Below are positions 1 through 5,598 of a stretch of 6,720 bases of DNA, piece after piece. The stretch's first letter is position 1. Every line of letters starts with the position of its first letter. The notes beneath the pieces are model-generated. The model saw only the letters and a list, made by a program, of their open reading frames with translations. It did not search any database and was not told where the DNA came from. Source of the stretch: an uncultured Collinsella sp. (lineage in GTDB: Bacteria > Actinomycetota > Coriobacteriia > Coriobacteriales > Coriobacteriaceae); assembly GCA_900555955.1 (NCBI GenBank), contig USNA01000052.1, positions 1-6,720 on the forward strand. The letters run 5' to 3'. The translations under genes were made by a program, and so were the position numbers.

Positions 1-524
1 CCAATTGCGAGGGAGGTGCAGCCGGTACGCTCGACGAACTCCTTGGCCTCGGCAGGATCGGTGTAGGGGCTCTCGCCCTCAACCGCGGGACCGTCGTCCT
101 CCTTGCCGCCAACCTTACCGAGCTCAGCCTCGACGGGCACGCCCATGGCGCGGCCAGCATCGGCGACGGACTTGGTCAGGGCGATGTTGTCCTCGAAGGA
201 CTCGTGCGAACCGTCGATCATGACAGAGGTGTAGCCAGTGCGGAAAGCCTGCATGCAGCGGTCATAGCCATCGCCGTGATCGAGGTGCAGGGCGACGGGC
301 ACGGAAGCGCGCTCGGCGGCAGCCTTGACCATGCCGTAGAAGTAATCCAGACCAGCGGTCTTGATGGTGCCCGGGGTGGTCTGCATGATGACGGGGGACT
401 TGGTCTCCTCGGCAGCGGCCAGAACGGCCATAACAAACTCGAGGTTCTCGACGTTGAACGCGCCGACGGCGTAGTGGCCGGCCTGAGCGTCCTTGAGCAT
501 CTTTTCGGTGGTAACAAGTGCCAT
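1..524 (-). CDS. fba: Class II fructose-bisphosphate (or tagatose-bisphosphate) aldolase, N-terminal 174 aa, C-terminus off the window
   Basis: This is a zinc-dependent class II aldolase that cleaves a ketose-1,6-bisphosphate to dihydroxyacetone phosphate and glyceraldehyde-3-phosphate in the cytoplasm. The ATG at 524-522 follows a strong AGAGGAG (534-540) with 9 nt spacing. The protein opens MALVTTEKML and continues with YAVGAFN (residues 18-24). It carries LHLDHGD (79-85), where D82 and H83 match the family's catalytic Asp and first zinc His. VMIDGSH lies at 101-107 and VEAELGKVGGKEDD at 131-144, again as in the family. The other two zinc histidines lie beyond the left edge. The TPGT stretch (50-53) resembles GatY/KbaY tagatose-bisphosphate aldolases, while VGGKEDD fits both subfamilies, so substrate choice between fructose and tagatose bisphosphate is open. 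The gene is divergent from a DeoR-type regulator, which suggests local sugar-phosphate control. Family assignment is certain; the symbol is provisional. Confidence 0.93.
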   Translation of the reverse strand, partial: MALVTTEKMLKDAQAGHYAVGAFNVENLEFVMAVLAAAEETKSPVIMQTTPGTIKTAGLDYFYGMVKAAAERASVPVALHLDHGDGYDRCMQAFRTGYTSVMIDGSHESFEDNIALTKSVADAGRAMGVPVEAELGKVGGKEDDGPAVEGESPYTDPAEAKEFVERTGCTSLAI

Positions 525-581
525 GAGCGTTTGCTCCTCTCCCTCGCCCGCATCTGGACATCGGGCGTAGTCGTTCACAAG

Positions 582-615
582 GCGTTTTACCTTGCGTTTT
601 ACTGCGCTCATTGTA
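582..615 (-). promoter_or_regulatory. Candidate aldolase promoter -10 with tandem 9-bp repeat at the start site
   Basis: Reading the minus strand, TACAAT (610-615) is a good -10 element; no convincing -35 lies 16-18 nt upstream. Immediately downstream, where transcription would begin, GTAAAACGC occurs twice (594-602 and 582-590), with starts 12 nt apart and a 3-nt gap. A tandem repeat at +1 is a typical place for a repressor site, and the divergent DeoR-type regulator is the obvious candidate ligand. The repeat is seen directly; promoter and operator roles are inferred. Confidence 0.4.
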
Positions 616-730
616 TGAAATTCAGCGGCTTTGCACGTGCGAGATATTGAGCCCATGCAGGTCAATACCGTCGTTTTTGAAAAGTAAACGGAAGGAATTT
701 GAGCCGAGTTGACATGTTCGATATTGAATT

Positions 731-759
731 TTGAGCGTTCAGCGTCTTTCTTTTATAGA
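731..759 (+). promoter_or_regulatory. Candidate promoter of the DeoR-type regulator gene
   Basis: TTGAGC (731-736; four of six match TTGACA) is followed after 17 nt by TATAGA (754-759; four of six match TATAAT). Transcription would start near 766, leaving a leader of about 90 nt before the preferred start codon at 859. The surrounding 720-815 is markedly AT-rich compared with the genes. A perfect TTGACA at 709-714 has no -10 at the right distance. Moderate to low support. Confidence 0.35.
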
Positions 760-818
760 AAAGATAAGTAATCGAAAGGTGTTTTCTTACTCAAAAAGAA
801 AATGAACGAAAATGAAGT
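758..818 (+). promoter_or_regulatory. GAAA/TTTC box cluster before the DeoR-type gene, possible autoregulatory operator
   Basis: GAAA occurs at 758, 774, 798 and 808 on the plus strand. TTTTCTT (782-788) and AAGAAAA (796-802) form a perfect 7-bp inverted repeat with a 7-nt loop. AAAATGAA is directly repeated at 799-806 and 809-816, one helical turn apart. Several DeoR-family repressors (AgaR is one example) recognise repeated TTTC/GAAA-type boxes, so the cluster is compatible with autoregulation. AT-rich sequence produces such boxes by chance, so this is a weak call. Apart from this and the two promoter candidates, I see nothing else in the 525-858 gap. Confidence 0.25.
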
Positions 819-858
819 CAACACAATTCCTGCAAATTTAGTCGAGAATGGAGCCACC

Positions 859-1662
859 ATGGCCCATGCAACAACCCGTGCTTTTGCCGACGAACGCCGT
901 ACCGCCATTATGGAAATGCTCGATCATAACGCCTCGGTGCAGGTAGCAGAAATCGCCCAGACCTTTGGCGTGTCCTCCGTCACCGCCCGCGCCGACCTGG
1001 ACGCGCTCGCCGAAGCAGGCAAGCTGCGCCGCACACATGGTGGTGCCGTATCGCTCCACAAACGCCTGACCGTCTCCACGCAGGATCGCCGCATCAATGT
1101 CAACGTCGCCGCCAAGCAGGCCATCGCACAAAGCGCCATCGAGCTCGTCAATGACGGCGACACGCTGCTCGTCGACTCGGGCACCACGGCGCTCGAGTTC
1201 GTCCGGCTCCTCGATCAGCGCGACGGTATCACCGTCATCACGGCAGACATTACCATTGCCGATTACATCGACGAGAGCATGCCCTCGGTCGATGTCGTCA
1301 TGCTGGGCGGGGCGCTGCGCAAAGGCCATCGTTATTTGTACGGACCGCTCACCATGCAGGCGCTCCAAATGGTCCATGCCGATCTGGCCGTCATGTGCCC
1401 CGGCGCCTTTGTCTCCAGCTGCGGCTTTACGACCGACTTTCCCCAGATGGCCGAGACCAAAACGGCGATGATCGCCGCGGCCCATCAAAGCGTCGCCCTC
1501 ATGGACGCCAGCAAGGTTAACGGACGCGGCATGTACCGCTTTGCCGAGCTTGCCGACGTTGACACCATCGTGATGGACCGTGACCCCGATCATGCCGTCG
1601 CCGCCTCAATCGCCGAGGCCACCGACAGCGCACGTCCAGCCCTCATCATCGCCGGCGCTTAA
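859..1662 (+). CDS. DeoR/GlpR-family transcriptional repressor (267 aa)
   Basis: This is a cytoplasmic DNA-binding repressor of the DeoR family, which usually controls sugar or sugar-phosphate genes and responds to a phosphorylated intermediate. With the start at 859, DERR lies at residues 11-14, as typical. A winged helix-turn-helix follows (about 27-63: VAEIAQTFGVSSVTARADL, then LRRTHGGAV). The DeoR C-terminal sensor domain contains NDGDTLLVDSGTT (98-110), MLGGALRKG (148-156) and LMDASKVNGRG (214-224), which match the conserved phosphosugar-pocket positions. I prefer ATG 859 because GGAG lies 5 nt upstream and the N-terminus then fits the family. ATG 802 would add 19 residues (MNENEVNT...) but has no ribosome binding site at a usable distance. 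TARADL replaces the common TIRRDL in the recognition helix. The divergent aldolase is the likely target. Family is certain; effector and target are inferred. Confidence 0.92.
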   Translation: MAHATTRAFADERRTAIMEMLDHNASVQVAEIAQTFGVSSVTARADLDALAEAGKLRRTHGGAVSLHKRLTVSTQDRRINVNVAAKQAIAQSAIELVNDGDTLLVDSGTTALEFVRLLDQRDGITVITADITIADYIDESMPSVDVVMLGGALRKGHRYLYGPLTMQALQMVHADLAVMCPGAFVSSCGFTTDFPQMAETKTAMIAAAHQSVALMDASKVNGRGMYRFAELADVDTIVMDRDPDHAVAASIAEATDSARPALIIAGA

Positions 1663-1704
1663 ACAAAAACCACCACAAAGGTGCTTGTCCCCTTTGTGGT
1701 GGTT
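1661..1704 (-). terminator. Rho-independent terminator of the flavodiiron gene
   Basis: A perfect 14-bp inverted repeat (AACCACCACAAAGG at 1668-1681 and its complement at 1691-1704) has a 9-nt loop. Read on the minus strand, the stem is followed by TTTTTGTTT (1669-1661), a proper T-tract, and begins 32 nt after the flavodiiron stop codon. On the plus strand the stem follows the DeoR stop by only 5 nt, but GTGATGG comes after it instead of T residues. It is therefore an intrinsic terminator mainly for leftward transcription, and its T-tract overlaps the end of the convergent DeoR gene. Confidence 0.85.
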
Positions 1705-1736
1705 GTGATGGTTGAGCGTCAAAAGTGAACGTGTCG

Positions 1737-2897
1737 CTACTTGGACAGCTCGTCGGCGAGGGCCTCGATCTGAGCGCGCGAGGCGTCGTTGAGCGAACCC
1801 AGGACGGTCACTTTGTTCTTCGTCAGGGTGATGTCCTTCATGCCCTCGAGCTCCTTGGTCATAACCTTGGCAGCCGCGGGTGCCCAAGAGCCGGCCTCGA
1901 CGAGTGCCACCGTACGGTTCTGGTAGGCGTGCTCGGCGAGCGTATGGATGAAGGTGCTCATGCACGGGAAGATCTCGCCCTGATAGGTGATGGAAGCGAG
2001 CACCAGACGGTCGTAGCGGAACGCATCCTCAACGGCCTCGGCCATGTCGTCACGAGCCAGGTCAAAGACGGAGACCTTCTGGCCGCGAGCCTCAAGCGCA
2101 GATGCGAGCTCCTCGACAGCAGCCTTCAGATGCCCGTACACGCTCGCATAGGCAATCGTGATACCCTCGTCCTCGGGCTGATAGCTCGACCAGGTGTTAT
2201 AGGTGTCGAGGTAGTAGCCCAGGTTCTCGGTCAGCACGGGGCCGTGGAGCGGGCAGATGATCTGGATGTCCAGGTCGGCGGCCTTCTTGAGGACGGCCTG
2301 CACGAACTTGCCGAACTTACCGACGATGCCAAAGTAGTAGCGGCGAGCCTCGCAAGCCCAGCCCTCGGGGTCCTCGATGTCGTTGGCGCCAAACTTGCCA
2401 AAGCCGTCGGCACTAAAGAGCACCTTGTCGGTGGACTCGTAGGAGAAGATCACCTCGGGCCAGTGAACGTTGGGGGCGCCGATAAAGGTCAGGCTGTGAC
2501 CGCCCAGGTCGAGCACATCGCCCTCTTTGACGACCATCTTGCGCTCGGGGTAGTCGGTGCCAAAGTAGTTGACCATCATGCGGAAGGCGCCCATGCTGGC
2601 CACGATCTGCGCCTGGGGATAGCGCTCCATAAAGGCAGCGATGCCGGCGGAGTGATCGGGCTCCATGTGATGGACGACCAGGTAGTCGGGCGTACGGCCA
2701 TCGAGCGCGGCCTCGAGGTTGCCGAGCCACTCGTCGACAAAGCCAGCGTCAACCGAATCGGCGACAGCGATCTTGTCGCCCAAGATAACGTAGCTGTTGT
2801 ATGCCATACCGTTCTCGGACACATCGTACTGGCCCTCGAACAGGTCAATGTCGTGATCGTCGACACCGATGTAGCGGATATCCTTGGTGATCTCCAT
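1737..2897 (-). CDS. fprA: Flavodiiron protein, FprA family A-type flavoprotein (386 aa)
   Basis: This cytoplasmic enzyme reduces O2 to water and/or NO to N2O, protecting anaerobes; electrons normally come from rubredoxin or a similar donor. The N-terminal metallo-beta-lactamase-like domain (about 1-245) has the full diiron ligand set: HMEPDH (H77, E79, D81, H82), H145 in NVHWPE, D164 in FSADGFG and H218 in CPLHGP. The C-terminal flavodoxin domain (about 247-386) starts with ITIAYASVYGH, the FMN phosphate loop. Length is that of a minimal class A protein, with no fused rubredoxin or flavin-reductase domain, and no partner is encoded nearby. The ATG at 2897-2895 is preferred because AGGAGG (2907-2912) lies 9 nt upstream and MEITKDIRYIGV is a normal family N-terminus; an upstream in-frame ATG at 2960 adds 21 unlikely residues. 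It lies 129 nt downstream of the LacI-type gene on the same strand but has its own candidate promoter. Preference for O2 or NO cannot be read from sequence. Confidence 0.95.
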   Translation of the reverse strand: MEITKDIRYIGVDDHDIDLFEGQYDVSENGMAYNSYVILGDKIAVADSVDAGFVDEWLGNLEAALDGRTPDYLVVHHMEPDHSAGIAAFMERYPQAQIVASMGAFRMMVNYFGTDYPERKMVVKEGDVLDLGGHSLTFIGAPNVHWPEVIFSYESTDKVLFSADGFGKFGANDIEDPEGWACEARRYYFGIVGKFGKFVQAVLKKAADLDIQIICPLHGPVLTENLGYYLDTYNTWSSYQPEDEGITIAYASVYGHLKAAVEELASALEARGQKVSVFDLARDDMAEAVEDAFRYDRLVLASITYQGEIFPCMSTFIHTLAEHAYQNRTVALVEAGSWAPAAAKVMTKELEGMKDITLTKNKVTVLGSLNDASRAQIEALADELSK

Positions 2898-2913
2898 CAG
2901 GCAAAGCCTCCTA

Positions 2914-2937
2914 GATAGACAAAAGAACCCGTCTATC
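2914..2937. repeat. Perfect palindrome GATAGAC-N10-GTCTATC in the flavodiiron leader
   Basis: GATAGAC (2914-2920) and GTCTATC (2931-2937) are perfect 7-bp inverted arms around a 10-nt spacer. The element lies between the ribosome binding site (2907-2912) and the candidate -10 (2935-2940), overlapping the latter by 3 nt. It could be a repressor operator covering the start site, or a small hairpin at the 5' end of the transcript. The inverted repeat is seen; its function is inferred. Confidence 0.5.
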
Positions 2938-2943
2938 ATAACA
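2935..2943 (-). promoter_or_regulatory. Candidate extended -10 promoter of the flavodiiron gene
   Basis: On the minus strand TGTTATGAT reads as an extended -10 (TG-N-TATGAT; five of six match TATAAT). Transcription would start near 2928, about 30 nt before the ATG. No clear -35 sits 16-18 nt upstream, as is common for extended -10 promoters; that position is occupied by a palindrome. This suggests transcription independent of the upstream LacI-type gene. Confidence 0.45.
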
Positions 2944-2952
2944 CTCACCTTC

Positions 2953-2966
2953 ATAGCCACGGCTAT
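2953..2966. repeat. Perfect palindrome ATAGCC-AC-GGCTAT upstream of the flavodiiron -10
   Basis: Two perfect 6-bp inverted arms (2953-2958 and 2961-2966) surround a 2-nt spacer, placed about 25-38 nt before the predicted start, over the missing -35. The half-site ATAGCC resembles ATAGAC of the neighbouring palindrome at 2914-2937, so both may bind the same regulator. Symmetry is seen directly; regulator identity is unknown. Confidence 0.45.
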
Positions 2967-3026
2967 CCGTCAGCATCCTTACCGATTGTTATTGAGGCAG
3001 AATATACCGCCGTTTACCTGCGCAAA

Positions 3027-4058
3027 CTATGAGCGTGGTATCGCCGTGCTATGTCGAATAATGAGTTGGCCGGGAATACGAATGGCAACGGTTTTACCCG
3101 CCGTACCCGCCTCGGGAACCGCATGCTCAAACACCTCGCGTCCGCGCTGATGTAGATCGAATCGCACGGTCGTGAGCTCGTTGTGTGCGACAAAATCATC
3201 GAGCGAATCGTCGACGCCCACCACGCTTACGTCCTCGGGCACGCGCAGACCGCTATCGCGCAGCGCTGCAATCGCGCCATTTGCCATCTGGTCGTTTGCC
3301 GCGTAAATCGCCGTCATGGTGCGATCGTGCTCGGCCAGGTACCTGCCGGCCTCGTAGCCGCTGTTGGCAGACCAGTCGCCCTCGAGCGGCTCTGCCGGCT
3401 CGATGTGTTTACGCTCGAGTGCATCCTGCCAACCGGCGCGACGAAATTGCTCGTCGACCGAGAATGACGGGCCGCCAATATAGCGAATCTGCTCGTGCCC
3501 TAGCTCAAACAGGTGATCCATAAGCAATAGCGAGCAGCCGTAATGGTCGGAATCGACCGTGGTCACCCGCGGGTGCGCGTACATGGTAACGATGACCGTG
3601 CCAATGCCCGGCAGTGGATCAAACGTCTCAAAATCGGGCGCCATGCGACTCATGCCGATAATGATGCCGTCCACCGGCAATGCGGCCATACGACGCGTGG
3701 CCTCGGCAAGCGAAAACTCCTCGGTCTTGGACATCTCGACCAGCGTGATGGCGCAATTATGCTCGCGAGCAGCGCTGGCGATGCCGTCGATCATTGAGAG
3801 GTTGCCGAACTTGGTGACATCGTTGACGCACAGGCCGACCGAATGATAACGGCCGTCGCGCAGCGAGCGACCGGCATAACTCGGACGAAAGCCGAGCTTT
3901 TGCATAGCGGCCTGTACGCGCTGGCGCGTCTGCTCGTTAACGTTAGGCAAGCCGTTGGCGACGCGCGAAACCGTCTGCTGCGAAACGCCGGCAGCGCGGG
4001 CGACGTCGGCCATGGAGACCGGACGCGAACTGGTATCGTTGGACGGGCGCCTTGCCAC
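3027..4058 (-). CDS. LacI/GalR-family transcriptional regulator (343 aa)
   Basis: This is a DNA-binding repressor whose periplasmic-binding-protein-like C-terminal domain senses a sugar. The N-terminal helix-turn-helix is clear (residues 16-40: MADVARAAGVSQQTVSRVANG then LPNVNEQT), followed by GFRPSYAGRSLRDG (56-69), the hinge helix. The ligand domain shows VDGIIIG (129-135), RYIGG (192-196), YAANDQMANG (252-261), VVGVDDS (279-285) and LTTVRFD (295-301), all usual LacI positions. The start is GTG (4058-4056) with GAAGGTG 5 nt upstream; an internal Met16 would begin too close to the first helix. The gene is divergent from galK-galT across a region with three copies of a candidate operator, so I infer that it controls the galactose genes and probably itself. 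The ligand is not proven. No terminator is seen in the 129 nt before the flavodiiron gene, so read-through into that gene is possible. Confidence 0.94.
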   Translation of the reverse strand: MARRPSNDTSSRPVSMADVARAAGVSQQTVSRVANGLPNVNEQTRQRVQAAMQKLGFRPSYAGRSLRDGRYHSVGLCVNDVTKFGNLSMIDGIASAAREHNCAITLVEMSKTEEFSLAEATRRMAALPVDGIIIGMSRMAPDFETFDPLPGIGTVIVTMYAHPRVTTVDSDHYGCSLLLMDHLFELGHEQIRYIGGPSFSVDEQFRRAGWQDALERKHIEPAEPLEGDWSANSGYEAGRYLAEHDRTMTAIYAANDQMANGAIAALRDSGLRVPEDVSVVGVDDSLDDFVAHNELTTVRFDLHQRGREVFEHAVPEAGTAGKTVAIRIPGQLIIRHSTAIPRS

Positions 4059-4152
4059 AGGATCACCTTCACCCTTGCGAGATCTGAATAGCGTGAATGC
4101 CGGCCCGGGCAGAAATACATCCCGCGCCGAGGCCCGCTATCGTCGGACGCAT

Positions 4153-4164
4153 GTTAACGTACTC
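4153..4164 (+). promoter_or_regulatory. Operator-like site 1, GTTAACGTACTC
   Basis: First of three copies of the motif in the LacI-type/galK intergenic region. It shares all 12 bases with site 3. It lies about 20-30 nt downstream of the predicted start of the LacI-type gene, a position suited to autorepression. The CG-centred core (TAACGTA) resembles LacI-family operator cores but the site is not a full palindrome. Role inferred. Confidence 0.5.
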
Positions 4165-4191
4165 TACTTTTTCTATCTGCATCTCTTCTGC

Positions 4192-4221
4192 TTTATAAGT
4201 CCATACGGCAGTACCGTTCAC
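4192..4221 (-). promoter_or_regulatory. Candidate promoter of the LacI-type regulator gene
   Basis: On the minus strand, TATAAA (4192-4197) is a good -10; GTGAAC (4216-4221), 18 nt upstream, is a poor -35 (three of six). Transcription would begin near 4185, giving a leader of about 125 nt that contains operator-like site 1. Support is limited to the -10. Confidence 0.35.
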
Positions 4222-4270
4222 GGCTGAATTTCTACCGATTACCAGATTCTCAAAAAGTGACAAGCGATGT

Positions 4271-4285
4271 GTTATGAGTACGTTA
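4271..4285 (-). promoter_or_regulatory. Operator-like site 2, TAACGTACTCATAAC on the minus strand
   Basis: This 15-bp element is the exact reverse complement of 4342-4356. The two are 56 nt apart, far enough to be separate binding sites, although the pair could also form a stem if transcribed. It is the second copy of the TAACGTACTC motif. A degenerate partner, GTAACGTGC (4295-4303), follows 9 nt later in opposite orientation. It probably lies in or upstream of the galK promoter, whose -35/-10 I could not assign with confidence. Confidence 0.5.
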
Positions 4286-4308
4286 GCATAGCCCGTAACG
4301 TGCGGTAT

Positions 4309-4327
4309 CGTGAACACTTGGTTCATG
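4309..4327. repeat. Imperfect 19-bp palindrome between operator-like sites 2 and 3
   Basis: CGTGAAC and GTTCATG form inverted arms around a 5-nt centre (ACTTG), with one mismatch (a G-T pair) in the arms; the core TGAAC-N5-GTTCA is perfect. It sits roughly midway between sites 2 and 3 and could bind another regulator. Short palindromes of this size are common by chance, so support is weak. The rest of the 4059-4396 gap shows only the sites and promoter listed here. Confidence 0.25.
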
Positions 4328-4339
4328 CCGCTTTAAGTT

Positions 4340-4356
4340 GTTAACGTACTCATAAC
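4340..4356 (+). promoter_or_regulatory. Operator-like site 3, GTTAACGTACTCATAAC, upstream of galK
   Basis: This is the fullest copy of the motif: its first 12 bases equal site 1 and its last 15 are the reverse complement of site 2. It lies 40 nt before the galK start codon, where a bound repressor would block the promoter or early elongation. The centres of sites 2 and 3 are about 65 nt apart, and sites 1 and 2 about 122 nt apart, which would allow looping. The best candidate protein is the adjacent LacI-type regulator. Confidence 0.55.
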
Positions 4357-4396
4357 GACGCAAAACCCACCCGGGCGCGCCAAGGAAAGGACTCCC

Positions 4397-5598
4397 ATGA
4401 CCACCCCCGACAAAAAGACACTCGCCACGCTCACCAAGCTGTTCGAGGAGGAGTTTGGCCCCATCGGCGACCGCCAGGTGCTCTACGTGCACGCGCCCGG
4501 TCCGAGATCAGCGGCAACCACACTGACCACGAGGGTGGCCACGTTATCGCCGGCTCGCTCGATGTCGCCGTCGACGGCATCGCCGTGGCAACCGATTCCA
4601 ACAAGGTTCGCGTAGCCGACGAGGGCTATCCCACGTTTGAAATCGCGCTCGACACGCTAGACGTTCAGGAGTCCGAGAAGGGCACGTCCGCGAGCCTCGT
4701 CCGCGGCATGGCCCACGAAATCGCTGCTCTGGGCGTTGAGCCCCAGGGCTTCGACTTCGCCTTCATCTGCTCTGTCCCCTCGGGTGGCGGCCTTTCCAGC
4801 TCTGCTGCTGTCGAGGCGGCTTACGGCCGCGCTATGGAGACGCTCTGGGGCGCACCCGTGATTGAGCCCGTCGCACTCGCCCAGATGAGCCAGCGCACCG
4901 AGAACAACTATTACGGCAAGCCCTGCGGTCTGATGGACCAGGCCGCCGTGTGCCTGGGCGGTCTTGCCTACATGGACTTTGAGGACCAGGCTCAGCCTAA
5001 AACCCAGAAGCTCGAGCTCAATTTTGAGGATCACGGCTACGCGCTCGTGCTCGTTAAGGTCGGCGCCGACCATGTGGCAGCTACCGACGACTACGCCGCC
5101 GTTCCGCGCGAGATGCAGGACGTCGCCGCCGAGTTTGGCAAGGCACGCCTGTGCGAGGTAAACGTTGCTGACTTTGACGCCAAGCTCCCCGAGCTGCGCG
5201 CCAAGCTGGGCGACCGTGCCTGTCTGCGCGCCGTTCACTACTGGTACGAGAACGGCCTGGTCGACAAGCGCTGGGCAGCCCTGAGCGCCGGCGACATCGA
5301 CCAGTTCCTGGTCCTGACGCGCGAGTCCGGCGCCAGCTCCGCCATGTACCTGCAGAATGTTGTTGCCAAGCTGGGCTCCGAGCAGCCTTCCATGTACGCG
5401 CTTGCTCTTGCCGAGCATGTGCTCGACGGCCGCGGCGCCGTCCGTATCCACGGTGGCGGCTTTGGTGGCACCATCCAGGCCTTCGTGCCGCTCGACCTGG
5501 TCGACACCTTCATTGCCAAGATGAACGGCTGGCTGGGCGATGGCTCTGCCCGTCATTACGCTATCTCTGACAAGGGGGCTTACGCGGCATGGCTGTAA
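4397..5598 (+). pseudogene. galK: Galactokinase, frameshifted near codon 36
   Basis: Galactokinase phosphorylates galactose at C1 with ATP, the first committed Leloir step. ATG 4397 follows AAAGGA (4386-4391). The frame gives MTTPDKKTLATLTKLFEEEFG and reaches HAPG (GGT at 4499-4501), then turns to nonsense and stops at 4613-4615 after 72 residues. From TCC at 4501 another frame gives SEISGNHTDHEGGHVIAGS and runs without a stop to the TAA at 5596-5598. It includes PSGGGLSSSAAVE (GHMP ATP loop, from 4777), CGLMDQ with the catalytic Asp (4936-4938) and RIHGGGFGG (from 5443). The family has APGR(S/T)EI.GNHTDH, so codon R36 and one further base, about 4 nt, are missing. That Arg contacts substrate in characterised galactokinases, so even a -1 slip would yield an altered active site. 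Repaired length would be about 401 aa, normal for the family. The tail looks fully conserved, so the lesion is recent or an assembly error. It overlaps galT by 10 nt. Confidence 0.9.

Noticed and set aside
5..223. 72-aa arginine-rich frame on the plus strand
   Set aside because: Antisense to the aldolase, with low-complexity Arg/Pro composition typical of a shadow frame.
709..714. Perfect TTGACA as -35 for the DeoR-type gene
   Set aside because: No -10-like hexamer lies 15-19 nt downstream; TTGAGC/TATAGA further on is better spaced.
838..1593. 251-aa open frame on the minus strand
   Set aside because: Antisense shadow of the DeoR-family gene, with low-complexity composition (His/Gly/Asp rich) and no family motif.
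1725..2918. 397-aa open frame on the plus strand
   Set aside because: It is the exact antisense of the flavodiiron gene, has no recognisable domain, and long antisense frames are expected from high-GC codon use.
3936..3946. GTTAACGTTAG inside the LacI-type gene as a fourth operator
   Set aside because: It shares GTTAACGT with the intergenic motif, but the bases encode the conserved Asn-Val-Asn of the DNA-binding domain, which explains the sequence without regulation.
4490..4510. Programmed -1 frameshift that would join the two galK frames
   Set aside because: The local heptamer (G CCC GGT) is not a slippery site, no adjacent stimulatory stem is evident, and the fused product would still lack the conserved Arg of APGR.
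4657..5556. 299-aa open frame on the minus strand
   Set aside because: Antisense shadow of the conserved galK coding sequence; the galK frame carries the family motifs.
4585..5598. Independent gene restarting at GTG 4585 within galK
   Set aside because: No ribosome binding site precedes it, and it would lack the GNHTDH substrate-binding segment that the same frame encodes just upstream.
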